Positions 54,902 through 64,000 are shown, counted from the stretch's first letter. The stretch is 64,000 nt of DNA from Halioglobus maricola (GCF_009388985.1 NZ_CP036422.1:2680501-2744500), one strand, 5' to 3'. Numbers and translations are program-made. Notes: generated from the letters alone by a model not told the origin.

Positions 54902-56522
54902 TCTGGCGATCGCGGTGCTGGGTTTATTTCTGGCCCAGGTAGCACTCGCTAAAGTAGAAGCCACACTGGACCGCTATCAGGCGGCCCTGGGTGACACGCT
55001 AAGCCTGACGATAACCGTCACCGAGAACGACGAAAATCTGGCCGACATCGACACCGCTCAGGTCAGTCGTGACTTTGAGATCCTCAATAAGTCGACGCGC
55101 AGCAGCACGCAGATCATCAATGGCCAACGCACGCATGAGCGCCAGTTGATTCTGAATATTACCCCGCTGCGCACCGGCTCGCTTAGCATCGGTGCGTTCC
55201 GCAGTGGCAACAGTAGCAGTGCGCCCCTGACGATAGAGGTCAGCGAACCGGTTGAAATCGATCCCGGCGCCGAAACCGTGCTGTTTGAAGCCGAGCTCGA
55301 CCGCGAATCAGTTTATGTGCAGGGCCAGTTGATTCTCACCTTGCGCTTGCAACAGGCCGTCAACCTAAATCAACGCAGTATCAGCGAGCTACAGCTGGAC
55401 GACGCTTTCGTGCTGCCACTGGAACAACGCAGTTTCCAGCGCAATGCCGGCGGCAGGCCGTGGTTGGTGCACGAGGTGCGATATGCAATATTCCCCGAAC
55501 AAAGCGGCACGCTGAGGATTCCCGCGCAGTCATTCAGTGCCCGGGAAGGCAGCCGCCTGCGCGGACGTCTGGTGCGCATGAATACGCCCGCGCTTTCAGT
55601 GGACGTTCTGCCGCGGCCCGCTAACTACCCGCTGGGAGCCACGTGGTTGCCAGCGCGAGATCTGAAAATCGAAGAACAATGGTCCAGCGACCCACAGCAG
55701 CTGACAGCGGGAAGCTCGATCACCCGCAGCATCCGTCTGGTCGCTGAGGGAATGCAGGGAGCCCAGTTGCCGCCTGTGGCGAGCACACCGGTCGACGGCA
55801 TCAAGCTATTCCCTGACCAACCTGTGATCGGTGACAGCGAAATTGCCAGCGGTAAACGGGGCGTGCGCACTGACAGCGCGGCTCTCGTTGCGACTCGCGC
55901 AGGCTCGTTCACCCTGCCGGAGATTCGCATCCCCTGGTGGGACATCGAAGCCGAGCAATTGCGCTACGCCGTCGTGCCGGCTCGCACCATCGATGTCACC
56001 AGCAGCGGCTCCCCTGCCCTTGGCAACAGTGCTGCGACGAAGCCCTCCGCGCCCGTATCGGCAGATCAACAACGCGACCCCGCCAATCCGTTCTGGCAGT
56101 GGCTGGCGGCACTATGCGCAATCGGCTGGGCCACGACCGCACTGCTCTGGTGGCGCGCCCGCAAACCCTCCCAACCCGACGTGGCTGGCCACACAGACTC
56201 ACCAAGGCTTGGTAAAAGCTACAAGAGCTTGCTGGCTGCCTGCAGTGCAAACCAGGCCAATCAGGCTCGCCACTGGCTGCAACAATGGGCAGGCGCAATC
56301 AATCCGGCGCTCGAGGGAAGCGCACTTGCTGATGTAGCGCGCCAGTTCGACGACGAGTTGTTAACGCAGGAAATCGCGCTACTGGATCAGCAACTCTACA
56401 GCGCTAACACTGGCGCATGGGATGGGTCAGTACTCGCACTGAGCGTGAAGCGCCTGCACAAAAGCAGAAAAAAAGGCGGCAAGGCCACCAACGACCTGCC
56501 GCCTCTTTACCCGGGAAAGTAA
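54885..56522 (+). CDS. batD: BatD family protein
   Basis: A 545-residue exported protein. Signal peptide (AVLGLFLAQVALA), then beta-rich BatD repeats (about 25-400; LSLTITVTEND, RELQLDDAF-like segments), one membrane helix (about 405-425, WLAALCAIGWATTALLWW) and a basic cytoplasmic tail. It overlaps batB by 17 bp. It is thought to be a periplasmic partner of Bat VWA proteins. It is the last gene of the cluster. Confidence 0.9.
   Translation: MKRTGNLAIAVLGLFLAQVALAKVEATLDRYQAALGDTLSLTITVTENDENLADIDTAQVSRDFEILNKSTRSSTQIINGQRTHERQLILNITPLRTGSLSIGAFRSGNSSSAPLTIEVSEPVEIDPGAETVLFEAELDRESVYVQGQLILTLRLQQAVNLNQRSISELQLDDAFVLPLEQRSFQRNAGGRPWLVHEVRYAIFPEQSGTLRIPAQSFSAREGSRLRGRLVRMNTPALSVDVLPRPANYPLGATWLPARDLKIEEQWSSDPQQLTAGSSITRSIRLVAEGMQGAQLPPVASTPVDGIKLFPDQPVIGDSEIASGKRGVRTDSAALVATRAGSFTLPEIRIPWWDIEAEQLRYAVVPARTIDVTSSGSPALGNSAATKPSAPVSADQQRDPANPFWQWLAALCAIGWATTALLWWRARKPSQPDVAGHTDSPRLGKSYKSLLAACSANQANQARHWLQQWAGAINPALEGSALADVARQFDDELLTQEIALLDQQLYSANTGAWDGSVLALSVKRLHKSRKKGGKATNDLPPLYPGK
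56475..56503. terminator. Possible bidirectional terminator at the batD-pepN junction
   Basis: GGCGGCAAGG and CCTGCCGCC form a GC-rich stem, with a run of seven A before it and TCTTT after it. It sits inside the last codons of batD, between convergent batD and pepN, so it could terminate both. Its place within a coding sequence lowers confidence. Confidence 0.45.
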
Positions 56523-56529
56523 CGTCCCG

Positions 56530-59184
56530 TTATTTTAGTGACTTACTAACCACTTCGAACACATCCGGGGATAGGCCGTCCAGCGCTGCCAACTGTTCCA
56601 ACTCGGCGCGCATCAAGTCAGCGCGGCCACTGTAATAACGCCACTTGGTCAACGGCGCCAACAGCCGTGACGCGATTTGAGGGTTGATGGCATTGAGCTC
56701 TGCGACGATCTGACGCAACAGCCGATAACCCGTGCCATCAGCGCGATGGAAATTCACCGGATTCTGGCCGGCAAATGTACCCACCAGAGAACGCACCTTG
56801 TTGGGGTTTCGAATATCAAAATCAGGGTGCTCCATCAGATGACGCACACGAGCGACGGCCGCATCATCCGGCATAGTGGCCTGCAGCGCCAACCACTGAT
56901 TGACGGCCAGAGTCTCGTGCCCCCAGTCCTTATAGAACTGCTCCATGGGCTGTTCCCAATCGGCACGCTTACCAAAATGGCTCAGCACCCGCAGTGCCGA
57001 AAGACGTTCGGTAATATTGTCGGCGGCGGAAAACTGCTCCTGGGCAAGCTCAAGCCCGCGCTCACCTGCTGCAGCAAGGTAAGTCAGACAGGTCGCGCGC
57101 AGGCTGCGTGCAGCAATCTGTGCACCGCTCGCCGCATAGGCTTCTTCTACCCTAAGTTCACGATAGCGTTGCTCCAGTGCCTGCGCACAATGTCCGCCAA
57201 CCGCAGCCTGCACCGCACGACGCGCTGAGTGAATAGCGTCAACGTCAGCCGCTCCCTCACCCGCCAGTTCAGCCAAATAGTTCTCACTGGGCAAGGTTAG
57301 CATTTCGGCCAACATCGCCGGATCGAGTGACGGGTCCTGCAGCAGTTGGATACTCGCCTGGAGGAACAATGGATCCACAACAGGCTCGCCGCCGCTGGCA
57401 AGCTGCTGCTGAACTTCTGCAATCACGCCCACTGCCAGAGTCTGGGCGCTATCCCAACGTACGAAGCCATCGTCATCACCGCTCATCAGGCGGCACAGGT
57501 CTTCGCGGCTGTAATCAAAATCCAGACGCACTGGCGCGGAGAAACCGCGCAACAGTGAAGGAACCGGTTTTTCCGGCAAGCCAGTGAAGACAAAATCCTG
57601 CTGCTGTTGGTCAACCATCAACACGGTGTGTGTGTTGTCCTCCAGCTCAGGGTCTGGCTCTTCACCCTCAAGCTGCAAGCGCAGGTTACCCGCGTCGCCG
57701 AGCAAGCCTATGCCCAGCGGGATAACAAACGGCTTTTTCTCAGCCTGACCGGGTGTGGGTGGGCAGCTTTGCGCCACGCTGAGCGTATAGGCTCCCGCGT
57801 CCTCGTCCCAACTCTCGCTTACCGCCAGGCGCGGTGTGCCGGCCTGGGAATACCAGTTGCGGAACTGACTGAGGTCCTTGCCGCTGGCCTCTTCCATCGC
57901 CAATACAAAGTCTTCACAAGTCACTGCCTGGCCGTCGTGACGTTCGAAATAAAGATCGGAACCTGCCCGGAACGCGTCCGGCCCCAGCAGGGTATGAATC
58001 ATGCGAACCACTTCCGCACCCTTTTCGTAAACGGTCAGGGTGTAGAAATTGTTGATTTCGATGTAGGACTCCGGGCGAACCGGATGAGCCATCGGGCCCG
58101 CGTCTTCAGCGAACTGGGCGCTGCGCAACAAGGTCACATCCTCGACTCTTTTCACTGTGCGTGAACCCATGTCCGAGGAAAACTCGGCATCGCGAAATAC
58201 AGTGAAGCCCTCCTTTAAACTCAACTGGAACCAGTCGCGACAAGTGACCCGGTTGCCGGACCAGTTGTGAAAGTACTCATGGGCCACAATAGCTTCGACA
58301 CGCTGATAACCAACATCCGTTGTGGTATCAGGATCGCAGAGAACACAGGACGTATTGAATATATTGAGGCTCTTGTTTTCCATCGCCCCCATATTGAAGT
58401 CATCCACCGCGACCACGTTGAAAATATCCAGATCATACTCGCGACCAAAGCGCTCTTCGTCCCAACGCATGGAGCGCTGCAGTGAATCCATGGCGTGGCC
58501 GCACTTGTCTATGTCTTTCTCCTCGACATATATGCGCAGGGTGACGTCGCGGCCACTGCAGGTGACAAAGCTGTCCTCAACATGCTCCAACTGCCCCGCC
58601 ACTAGCGCGAACAGATAGCTTGGCTTGGGGAATGGATCGTGCCACACGACACGGGTGTCACCGCTGGGCAGAAGCGTGGTCTCTTCGAGGTTGCCGTTGG
58701 ACAGCAGTACCGGATAGCGCGACGCATCAGCATCAATGGTGACAGTGAATACGCTCATGACATCCGGGCGATCGAGGTAGTACGTGATCTTGCGAAAACC
58801 CTCGGCCTCACATTGAGTGCAGAACATAGTCTGGGAACGATACAGCCCTTCCAATGATGTGTTGAGCTGGGGCTGTATGCGCGTGACACAGGAAAGCAGG
58901 CACTGCTCGGGAAGGTCGCGCAATAGCAGAGAAGCCTCGCGCAGTTCATACCTGTCCGCCTCCAGGATTTCACCATCGAGACGAATTTCCACCAGCTCCA
59001 GATCCTGGCCGTCCAGCTCAAGTTCGCCGCTGCTACTACCCTCGGTGTTGCGCAGCAGATGCAGCTTCGACGTTACGATAGTGTCTTCCTCGCCGAGGAG
59101 GAAGTGAAGTTCTGTACGATTGACCAGGTAACCTGGGGGCTGGTAATCCTTCAGATGAATGGTGCCGGGGGTTGCGTCTCGCAT
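56530..59184 (-). CDS. pepN: Aminopeptidase N (PepN, M1 family)
   Basis: An 884-residue zinc aminopeptidase. The exopeptidase motif GAMEN (in NMGAMENKSLN) and zinc motif HEYFHNW with a glutamate in LKEGFTVFRD are present. An N-terminal beta-domain and C-terminal helical domain complete the E. coli-type PepN. It removes N-terminal residues from cytoplasmic peptides. It is preceded on the same strand by DUF2797 and yeaC-like genes with gaps of 8-9 bp. Confidence 0.97.
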   Translation of the reverse strand: MRDATPGTIHLKDYQPPGYLVNRTELHFLLGEEDTIVTSKLHLLRNTEGSSSGELELDGQDLELVEIRLDGEILEADRYELREASLLLRDLPEQCLLSCVTRIQPQLNTSLEGLYRSQTMFCTQCEAEGFRKITYYLDRPDVMSVFTVTIDADASRYPVLLSNGNLEETTLLPSGDTRVVWHDPFPKPSYLFALVAGQLEHVEDSFVTCSGRDVTLRIYVEEKDIDKCGHAMDSLQRSMRWDEERFGREYDLDIFNVVAVDDFNMGAMENKSLNIFNTSCVLCDPDTTTDVGYQRVEAIVAHEYFHNWSGNRVTCRDWFQLSLKEGFTVFRDAEFSSDMGSRTVKRVEDVTLLRSAQFAEDAGPMAHPVRPESYIEINNFYTLTVYEKGAEVVRMIHTLLGPDAFRAGSDLYFERHDGQAVTCEDFVLAMEEASGKDLSQFRNWYSQAGTPRLAVSESWDEDAGAYTLSVAQSCPPTPGQAEKKPFVIPLGIGLLGDAGNLRLQLEGEEPDPELEDNTHTVLMVDQQQQDFVFTGLPEKPVPSLLRGFSAPVRLDFDYSREDLCRLMSGDDDGFVRWDSAQTLAVGVIAEVQQQLASGGEPVVDPLFLQASIQLLQDPSLDPAMLAEMLTLPSENYLAELAGEGAADVDAIHSARRAVQAAVGGHCAQALEQRYRELRVEEAYAASGAQIAARSLRATCLTYLAAAGERGLELAQEQFSAADNITERLSALRVLSHFGKRADWEQPMEQFYKDWGHETLAVNQWLALQATMPDDAAVARVRHLMEHPDFDIRNPNKVRSLVGTFAGQNPVNFHRADGTGYRLLRQIVAELNAINPQIASRLLAPLTKWRYYSGRADLMRAELEQLAALDGLSPDVFEVVSKSLK

Positions 59185-59192
59185 GTTTAGTC

Positions 59193-60029
59193 TCAGTCGA
59201 TTTGCGCTACTTCAAGATGGTAACCGGCGTACTTGCGCATATTAATCACACCGGTGTCGAATATCAGGTACTGGCCTTTGATGCCCTGAAGCGTGCCTTC
59301 AACCAGTGGAGCCTTATCCAGATTAAAAGACTTCACCTTGCTCGGGTGCTCCAGCACGGGGTAGCTGATACGGGTTTCTTCCGCACCCTCTAATTCCGTG
59401 ATTGCTTGCAAGCCATAGCGTTCGCGCAACTGGGCCAGTTCTGCCGCGCAATCGGCTGTCAGTTGCTGCCGGCGCTGCTCGAGGTCCACCGGTTCAGCAT
59501 CGCCCTTGAGCATGGCCTGCCAACTGGTTTTGTCCGCAACATGGGATTTGAACGCAGTTTCGACCAGCCCTGACTGCAGCCTAGTGCTCACTCTAAAGAT
59601 CGGTTGTGCCTGTGTAGCCCCCTGGTCCATCCAACGCGTTGGCACCTGACTATGGCGCGTGATACCCACTTTTACGCCAGAGGTATTGGACAGATACACG
59701 ATATGATCGATCAGGCAGTTCTCCTCGCCCCAGGCGGGTTCGCGGCAGGTGCCCGCGTCATAGTGGCACTTTTCTGGAGACACAATGCAGCTATCGCACT
59801 GCGCCAGGCGCTTGAAACAGGGGTAGCAAAAGCCCTGACTGAAACTCTTGTTGGTTTTGCGATCGCAGGCGATGCAGTTAATTTGCCCCGCATAGGATAG
59901 AGACAGCGTCTTGCCCAGCAAGTCATTCATGGGCAGCTTGGTATCGCCGAGTGGCAGCTTGTACTGCACCTGTTCAGCGAGTTCGGTTTTCATCTTGCGC
60001 ACCGCACCGGCGGCCAGGGTCTGGGGCAC
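59193..60029 (-). CDS. DUF2797 zinc-binding, GIY-YIG-like protein
   Basis: A 278-residue protein. A cysteine-rich N-terminal part (CIACDR, CYPCFKRLAQCDSC) probably binds zinc. A GIY-YIG-related segment follows (IVYLSNTSGVKVGITR, about 129-144) without clear catalytic evidence. It matches DUF2797. Function unknown. It lies between the yeaC-like and pepN genes. Confidence 0.88.
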   Translation of the reverse strand: MPQTLAAGAVRKMKTELAEQVQYKLPLGDTKLPMNDLLGKTLSLSYAGQINCIACDRKTNKSFSQGFCYPCFKRLAQCDSCIVSPEKCHYDAGTCREPAWGEENCLIDHIVYLSNTSGVKVGITRHSQVPTRWMDQGATQAQPIFRVSTRLQSGLVETAFKSHVADKTSWQAMLKGDAEPVDLEQRRQQLTADCAAELAQLRERYGLQAITELEGAEETRISYPVLEHPSKVKSFNLDKAPLVEGTLQGIKGQYLIFDTGVINMRKYAGYHLEVAQID

Positions 60030-60038
60030 GTTGTTCTC

Positions 60039-60290
60039 CTACTTCCAGTTAAGTGGGGTTTCAGTAGGGTCGTCGCAGTCGTCCCCATCCTTGTGCCCTT
60101 TATCGATAAAACCAACCCTTTCCTCGGCCGGCAGGTGCTGTTCGCCCCAGGCGATAACCGCCTGCATTGCGTTGGCGCGCTGCTCGGGAGTAACCGGGTT
60201 GCCATCGGGCCATTTGCCAAGCTCTACGGCCCGACGGAGGTTGGTATACAACTCCGGGGTCATATTCTCGATCATTTGTTGGTAATCCAT
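60039..60290 (-). CDS. yeaC: YeaC family protein (DUF1315)
   Basis: An 83-residue small protein with ENMTPELYTNLRRAVELGKWPDG and LTPEQR-like VTPEQRANAMQAVIAW, the conserved core of DUF1315/YeaC. Function unknown. It is the first gene of the yeaC-DUF2797-pepN unit. Confidence 0.88.
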   Translation of the reverse strand: MDYQQMIENMTPELYTNLRRAVELGKWPDGNPVTPEQRANAMQAVIAWGEQHLPAEERVGFIDKGHKDGDDCDDPTETPLNWK

Positions 60291-60353
60291 GGGGAATTCC
60301 GCGCAATTCGTGGAGAGGTGGGGGATTATACTCTCCGGCGGCCCATAGAAAAA

Positions 60354-60373
60354 CGCCCCGCGGTCGCGGGACG
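60354..60373 (-). terminator. Rho-independent terminator after the zinc-ribbon gene
   Basis: On the minus strand CGTCCCGC and GCGGGGCG form an 8-bp stem (one G-T pair) followed by TTTTTC. It lies about 15-35 bp beyond the zinc-ribbon gene stop, separating it from yeaC. Confidence 0.7.
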
Positions 60374-60388
60374 CCTGATTTTGTTATT

Positions 60389-60799
60389 TCAGGGGCAGAC
60401 GGTTTCCCGATTACCCTTAATAACGCCGCGGAACCAGTCCAGCAGATTTTCTTCCTTGAAGTCGGAGAATTCTCCCGCGTCCATAAACATGCCGTGATCC
60501 GGACAGACCTCGTACCAGATATGCTTTTGCTTGGCGTCCGAAGTCAACTCCATGTGCTTGCCACAACGTGGGCAGTCGATATCGACGCGACTGTCCCACT
60601 TCCATCCTTCTTTTGAAGACCCTGTATCGACGACGGCGCTTTCCGGCAGGCTCTTGAGCTGTTGTGCTTCGTCCGCGTCGAACCAGAGGCCCTGACAATT
60701 ACTGCAACGATCAATCGTGACGCCTTCGTGAGTAACCTCCTCCATGCCGTGCCGGCACTTGGGGCACTTCAGGCTGTGTACTGATGCATCGTGTTCCAT
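60389..60799 (-). CDS. TFIIB-type zinc-ribbon protein
   Basis: A 136-residue protein with two zinc ribbons: CPKCRHGM with RCSNCQGLWFD (about 12-42), and CPRCGKHM with YEVCPDHGMFMD (about 75-107). It matches zf-TFIIB/YjdM-like small regulatory proteins of unknown role. A terminator follows. Confidence 0.88.
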   Translation of the reverse strand: MEHDASVHSLKCPKCRHGMEEVTHEGVTIDRCSNCQGLWFDADEAQQLKSLPESAVVDTGSSKEGWKWDSRVDIDCPRCGKHMELTSDAKQKHIWYEVCPDHGMFMDAGEFSDFKEENLLDWFRGVIKGNRETVCP

Positions 60800-60886
60800 G
60801 GCTGAGCCTCTGTTATGTCTCCTGCTTCCAGTATAGCCACGTCGAGGCTATCAGCAAGAGCGGCAGCAGACGTACCCGAAAGACGC

Positions 60887-61732
60887 TCAAGCCCGCCTGG
60901 CAAGCACCCCGAGCAGTGCGCCCAATGCTGCACCAGCCAACAGCCCACCAAGGTGCGCTGCATTGGCTATAGATCCCATGCCAAGCCCCTCCAGTACCCC
61001 AAGGTAACCGGCGACGAGCCAGCCAACCATGAAGACCATGATGGCGGGAGGTGGCTGGATATCCCAGCGTGATTGCAGCAGCGGCGCCACCCAGGCAAAG
61101 CCCAGCAAGCCATACACCACACCGGAAAGTCCGCCAAAGATGGAAGGGCCGCTACTGAAGTACTGGAGACAATTCGACACGAGTGCAATCGCAAGAATCA
61201 GCCCTATCTGGTTAACCGGACCCAAAACTCGCTCCGTGCGCCGGCCAAACTCCCAGACCCAGAGACAGTTGAAAATAATATGCAACCAGCCGAAATGGAG
61301 GAAGATAGGGCTGATCAAACGCCAGTACTGTTGTCCCATCTCGTAAAAAACAATCTGGCCAGCCACGATATCCACGGGCAGGAACGTCAACCAGGGAATC
61401 AGCCCCTGCATTCCCGCTACGTCGATAAGCAGAAATACAACTATGGCAATCACAGCGAAGACGGCTGTCACAGGCCCCTGACGCCAATTGATGGACGGTG
61501 CGCGGGCCTGAACCCGATTGCCCCGCTCCACCGAGATGGTGACCTCCTCGGCCCGCCACGCTCGATACAGCTCCCGCACAGGCGCTACATTATTCTCAGC
61601 AAACACGGTGAGGATCTGCCTGCCCTCTTCCTCATAAATTCGGTGCGGCACACCCCGGCTGCGCAGCAGCGCAGTCAGCGGCAACAGATCTTCCTCGACC
61701 GAAACGTCGAGCACGTCAAAGGTATCAGCCAT
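60887..61732 (-). CDS. Rhomboid intramembrane serine protease (GlpG-like)
   Basis: A 281-residue membrane protease starting at ATG 61732, whose ATG overlaps the nadK stop as ATGA. A cytoplasmic N-terminal domain (about 1-65) precedes the rhomboid core. The core has HIIFNCLWVWEFGRRTE (HxxxN), catalytic serine in GGLSGVVYGL and catalytic His in NAAHLGGLLAG. Six or more helices are visible. It cleaves membrane proteins. Confidence 0.92.
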   Translation of the reverse strand: MADTFDVLDVSVEEDLLPLTALLRSRGVPHRIYEEEGRQILTVFAENNVAPVRELYRAWRAEEVTISVERGNRVQARAPSINWRQGPVTAVFAVIAIVVFLLIDVAGMQGLIPWLTFLPVDIVAGQIVFYEMGQQYWRLISPIFLHFGWLHIIFNCLWVWEFGRRTERVLGPVNQIGLILAIALVSNCLQYFSSGPSIFGGLSGVVYGLLGFAWVAPLLQSRWDIQPPPAIMVFMVGWLVAGYLGVLEGLGMGSIANAAHLGGLLAGAALGALLGVLARRA

Positions 61733-62607
61733 CAATCGACCAGCGCGTTGCCCCAGCGCAGCTTGTCGCGGCAACTGGCGTAGAAGCTGTGACCCACAGG
61801 GTGCAACAGACGCAACGAATACGGCTTCTTGCGGATGAGCACAGCATCGCCCGGACGCGCGGTCATGTTTTCCTGACCATCGCAGGTCACGGGGGGATGG
61901 ATTCGATTGCGCGCGAGTATGTCCACGCGAATCTCACTCGAGCCATCCACCACGATCGGCCGGCTACTGAGCGCATGGGGGAACATGGGGACCAACACTA
62001 TCGCATCCAGCGATGGATGCATGATCGGGCCACCTCCAGAGAGTGAATACGCGGTGGAGCCGGTAGGAGAAGAGACGATCAGCCCGTCGGCGCGCTGGCG
62101 GTAAACAAAGGTGTTATCGATACTGAGCTCGATTTCGATCATCTGCGCTGATGCGCCGGAGTTCACCACGACATCGTTGAGCGCGTCAGCCCGAGCCACG
62201 ACCTCGCCGTCGCGCAAGACATGGGCGTCCAGGAGAAAGCGATTCTCTTCGTCGAACTGCCCGTCCAGCACTTGAGGAATCTGGTCGGCGATAAGATCCG
62301 GCGTAATATCTGTGAGAAAACCGAGGCGACCGCGATTTACGCCCAGTACCGGTGTACCGTACTTGGCCAGGGTGCGCGCGGCACCCAGCAGGCTGCCATC
62401 ACCACCTGAGACGATCACCAGGTCTGCCCACTGGCCGATCTCATCAGGAGTGCCCAGGCCAACACCATGATCGGGCACCAACTCTGCCAGACGATCCTGC
62501 AGCATGACCTCGTGGCCGCGAGAGCCCAACAAAGCCAGCAGTTCTTGTAACACGGGGCCGAGGCCATCTTGCTGACTGCGGCCTACCAGCCCAACCTTGT
62601 CAAACAT
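61732..62607 (-). CDS. nadK: NAD kinase
   Basis: A 291-residue NAD(+) kinase. The signature GGDGSLLGAAR (about 69-79), NRGRLGFLTDI (about 95-105) and ALNDVVV motif with downstream SPTGSTAYSLSGGGP are present. It phosphorylates NAD to NADP in the cytoplasm. It is divergent from the DUF1853 gene by 41 bp and coupled to the rhomboid gene downstream. Confidence 0.97.
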   Translation of the reverse strand: MFDKVGLVGRSQQDGLGPVLQELLALLGSRGHEVMLQDRLAELVPDHGVGLGTPDEIGQWADLVIVSGGDGSLLGAARTLAKYGTPVLGVNRGRLGFLTDITPDLIADQIPQVLDGQFDEENRFLLDAHVLRDGEVVARADALNDVVVNSGASAQMIEIELSIDNTFVYRQRADGLIVSSPTGSTAYSLSGGGPIMHPSLDAIVLVPMFPHALSSRPIVVDGSSEIRVDILARNRIHPPVTCDGQENMTARPGDAVLIRKKPYSLRLLHPVGHSFYASCRDKLRWGNALVD

Positions 62608-62648
62608 TGCCTAAGGTCCGTAATAGTGAGGGCTGTTATTATAGCCAC

Positions 62649-63563
62649 ATGATCACCCTCGCCCACAAGCCACTGCTGTCCCTTACCCATACGGCGGTGC
62701 GAGATCTCGCCTGGGCCTGTTTCTCGACCCCGATCATTGAATGCTGCGACCTGCAGTGGGAAGGCCCACCTGCCGCCAACTGTCAGCTGGGCCTAAGCTC
62801 GCAGCGAATGGCCTGGCTGGAAGCCCTCGACCGGCAGCCAGATGCCCTCGAAGCGCACCTGGCAGACGCCAAGAGCGCCCGTCTGGGGCTGTATGTTGAA
62901 TCCTTATGGCATTTTTTCCTGACACAGGACCCGCTGGTTGACCTGCTGTCCACCAATCTGGCAGTGCGCGAGGGTGGCCGTACCATCGGCGAATTCGACG
63001 TCCTCTACTACTGCCACCAGCGTCGACGGCACGTACATCTCGAGCTCGCAGTAAAGTTCTATCTGTGCTCGCCAGGCCTGGACGGCAGCGAATGGCGGCA
63101 TTGGCTGGGGCCCAATAGACGCGATCGACTGGATTTAAAACTGGACCGTTTGATCCAGCACCAGCTTGCGCTTTCTGCTCGCCCTGAGTCCGCTCCCTTG
63201 CTAGCCGAACTGGGCATCGACAATCCGCTGCGGGAGATGGAGATCAAGGGCCGCCTGTTTGCACAGAATCCTGACGTCTCGAAAAAGCCGCCTGGCTGGC
63301 CCGCGAACAAGAACATGGACTGCTATCTTCGCGCCCACAGCAGCGACTTGGCGGCAAGCATTCCCGCCGGCGGTCAGCCTCTTGAACGGCGTCAATGGCT
63401 TGCTCCTGTGGATGCAAGCTCCCTTCCCCAACGGGAAGACAAGGACCGCGGGGACAGAGCGTTTGTGGCTGCAGAGTTCGACCGCGCAGGCCGGGAGAAG
63501 CGGCGCTACTTTGTCGTTCCGCCAGACTGGCCTGACTCGGCCGAGCCATCGAGCCAGGGGTAA
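62649..63563 (+). CDS. DUF1853 family protein
   Basis: A 304-residue cytoplasmic protein starting at ATG 62649. GEFDVLYY (about 116-123) and HLELAVKFYL (about 132-141) are the DUF1853 core, which resembles a restriction-endonuclease-like acidic/lysine site; function unknown. Its 3' end overlaps the convergent deaminase gene by about 58 bp. Confidence 0.85.
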   Translation: MITLAHKPLLSLTHTAVRDLAWACFSTPIIECCDLQWEGPPAANCQLGLSSQRMAWLEALDRQPDALEAHLADAKSARLGLYVESLWHFFLTQDPLVDLLSTNLAVREGGRTIGEFDVLYYCHQRRRHVHLELAVKFYLCSPGLDGSEWRHWLGPNRRDRLDLKLDRLIQHQLALSARPESAPLLAELGIDNPLREMEIKGRLFAQNPDVSKKPPGWPANKNMDCYLRAHSSDLAASIPAGGQPLERRQWLAPVDASSLPQREDKDRGDRAFVAAEFDRAGREKRRYFVVPPDWPDSAEPSSQG

Positions 63564-64000
63564 CCCCGCCGGCCCTGTAGCCCCCCGGTGTGCACCAACA
63601 GGAGCTCTTCAGTATCAGCCCAGTGTTGTTCACACAACATACGGTAGGCCGCGTAAAACATTTTTGCCGTGTAAACCGGCTCGAGGCGTATCGACTGGGC
63701 TGCTTCAAATGCCAGTAGAAAATCCCGTAGTTCGCGATTGACGCGGGCGAAGCCACCACAGTGGAAGTCGTGCAGGATGCTCCAGTCGACGCGAGCAGCT
63801 TGCGCCGCGTCCTTCAGGATTGAAGAGATAGTTGCACCCAGGTCGGAAGCGCCCCGCAGTGCGGAAACACCGTGCAGCACAGTGCCAGGGGCTAATCCGG
63901 CGGCAAGACCTGCCAGGGTCGCTCCACTACCTACTGGCACCAGAACACGGTCAAATTTTTCGCCGCGGGCATTAATAGCATCGGCGATATGCATACACCC
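63506..64000 (-). CDS. PLP-dependent ACC deaminase/D-cysteine desulfhydrase family protein (partial)
   Basis: The C-terminal 160 or so residues of a PLP-dependent enzyme; the frame is open to the right window edge, so the start lies outside. VPVGSGATLAGLAAGL binds PLP phosphate, and YTAKMFYAAY with VHTGGLQGRRGYPW is the family C-terminus. Members are 1-aminocyclopropane-1-carboxylate deaminases or D-cysteine desulfhydrases. The PLP lysine is in the missing half. Confidence 0.88.
   Translation of the reverse strand, partial: GCMHIADAINARGEKFDRVLVPVGSGATLAGLAAGLAPGTVLHGVSALRGASDLGATISSILKDAAQAARVDWSILHDFHCGGFARVNRELRDFLLAFEAAQSIRLEPVYTAKMFYAAYRMLCEQHWADTEELLLVHTGGLQGRRGYPWLDGSAESGQSGGTTK

Noticed and set aside
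1..64000. tRNA, rRNA or CRISPR arrays
   Set aside because: No cloverleaf, rRNA or regularly spaced repeat was noticed by eye. A tRNA or repeat-finder run would be decisive.

Overview
The window is a piece of a marine-type gammaproteobacterial chromosome, probably Cellvibrionales/Halieaceae-like. That placement is inference from gene content: an approximately 1600-residue NAD-glutamate dehydrogenase, RMF, a bactofilin, a MoxR-BatABD cluster, GlcDEF, and YeaC/DUF2797/PepN. It is interrupted by an integrative element of about 30.5 kb. No tRNA, rRNA or CRISPR array was seen.

Layout. Positions 1-2020 are chromosomal: the first codons of a minus-strand gene, a YaiI/YqxD protein, a short-chain dehydrogenase and the 5' part of a yjbQ (UPF0047) gene. 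The yjbQ frame stops abruptly at 2020, and its missing C-terminal codons reappear at 32478-32531. Everything between is therefore inserted DNA. The inserted DNA opens with four tightly packed genes: an active tyrosine recombinase, a recombinase-fold protein lacking catalytic residues, a second active recombinase and a small coiled-coil protein. This is the intA-tfp-intB-srap order of the strand-biased circularizing integrative elements (SEs, Tn6283-type).

SE cargo (7.5-32.1 kb). A GIY-YIG-like protein and an XRE regulator of unknown role come first. A cadR-controlled module follows, with a CDF transporter and a methyltransferase. Next come czcI-czcC-czcB-czcA (Co/Zn/Cd RND efflux), then a czcD-like CDF transporter with an ICMT-like membrane methyltransferase behind its own MerR-type promoter. 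A nine-gene minus-strand copper operon runs merR-copA-cupredoxin-DUF2933-cusC-cusB-cusA-ion channel-DUF5676, with a copL-like gene upstream. A reduced mer locus (merR, merC, GDCCVxC protein, no merA) lies near the right end. Four MerR-type promoters with 19-20 bp spacers can be read directly, but only three MerR regulators are present.

Downstream chromosome (32.5-64 kb). Genes here include a dihaem beta-propeller lipoprotein now sitting directly behind the SE, an FHA-EAL protein, glcDEF, an acyl-CoA synthetase, a GNAT enzyme and a bactofilin. They are followed by rmf, a giant NAD-glutamate dehydrogenase, MoxR-DUF58-DUF4381-BatA-BatB-BatD, PepN with DUF2797 and YeaC, and a zinc-ribbon protein. 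The window ends with a rhomboid protease, NAD kinase, a DUF1853 protein and a PLP-dependent deaminase/desulfhydrase cut by the window edge.

Together the cargo covers efflux of divalent cations (Czc, CDFs), Cu(I)/Ag(I) (CopA, Cus) and a mercury-responsive locus, mobilised as one unit that has broken a conserved housekeeping gene. Base composition looks lower in G+C in the recombinase and cargo region than in the flanks; this is a visual impression, not a calculation.
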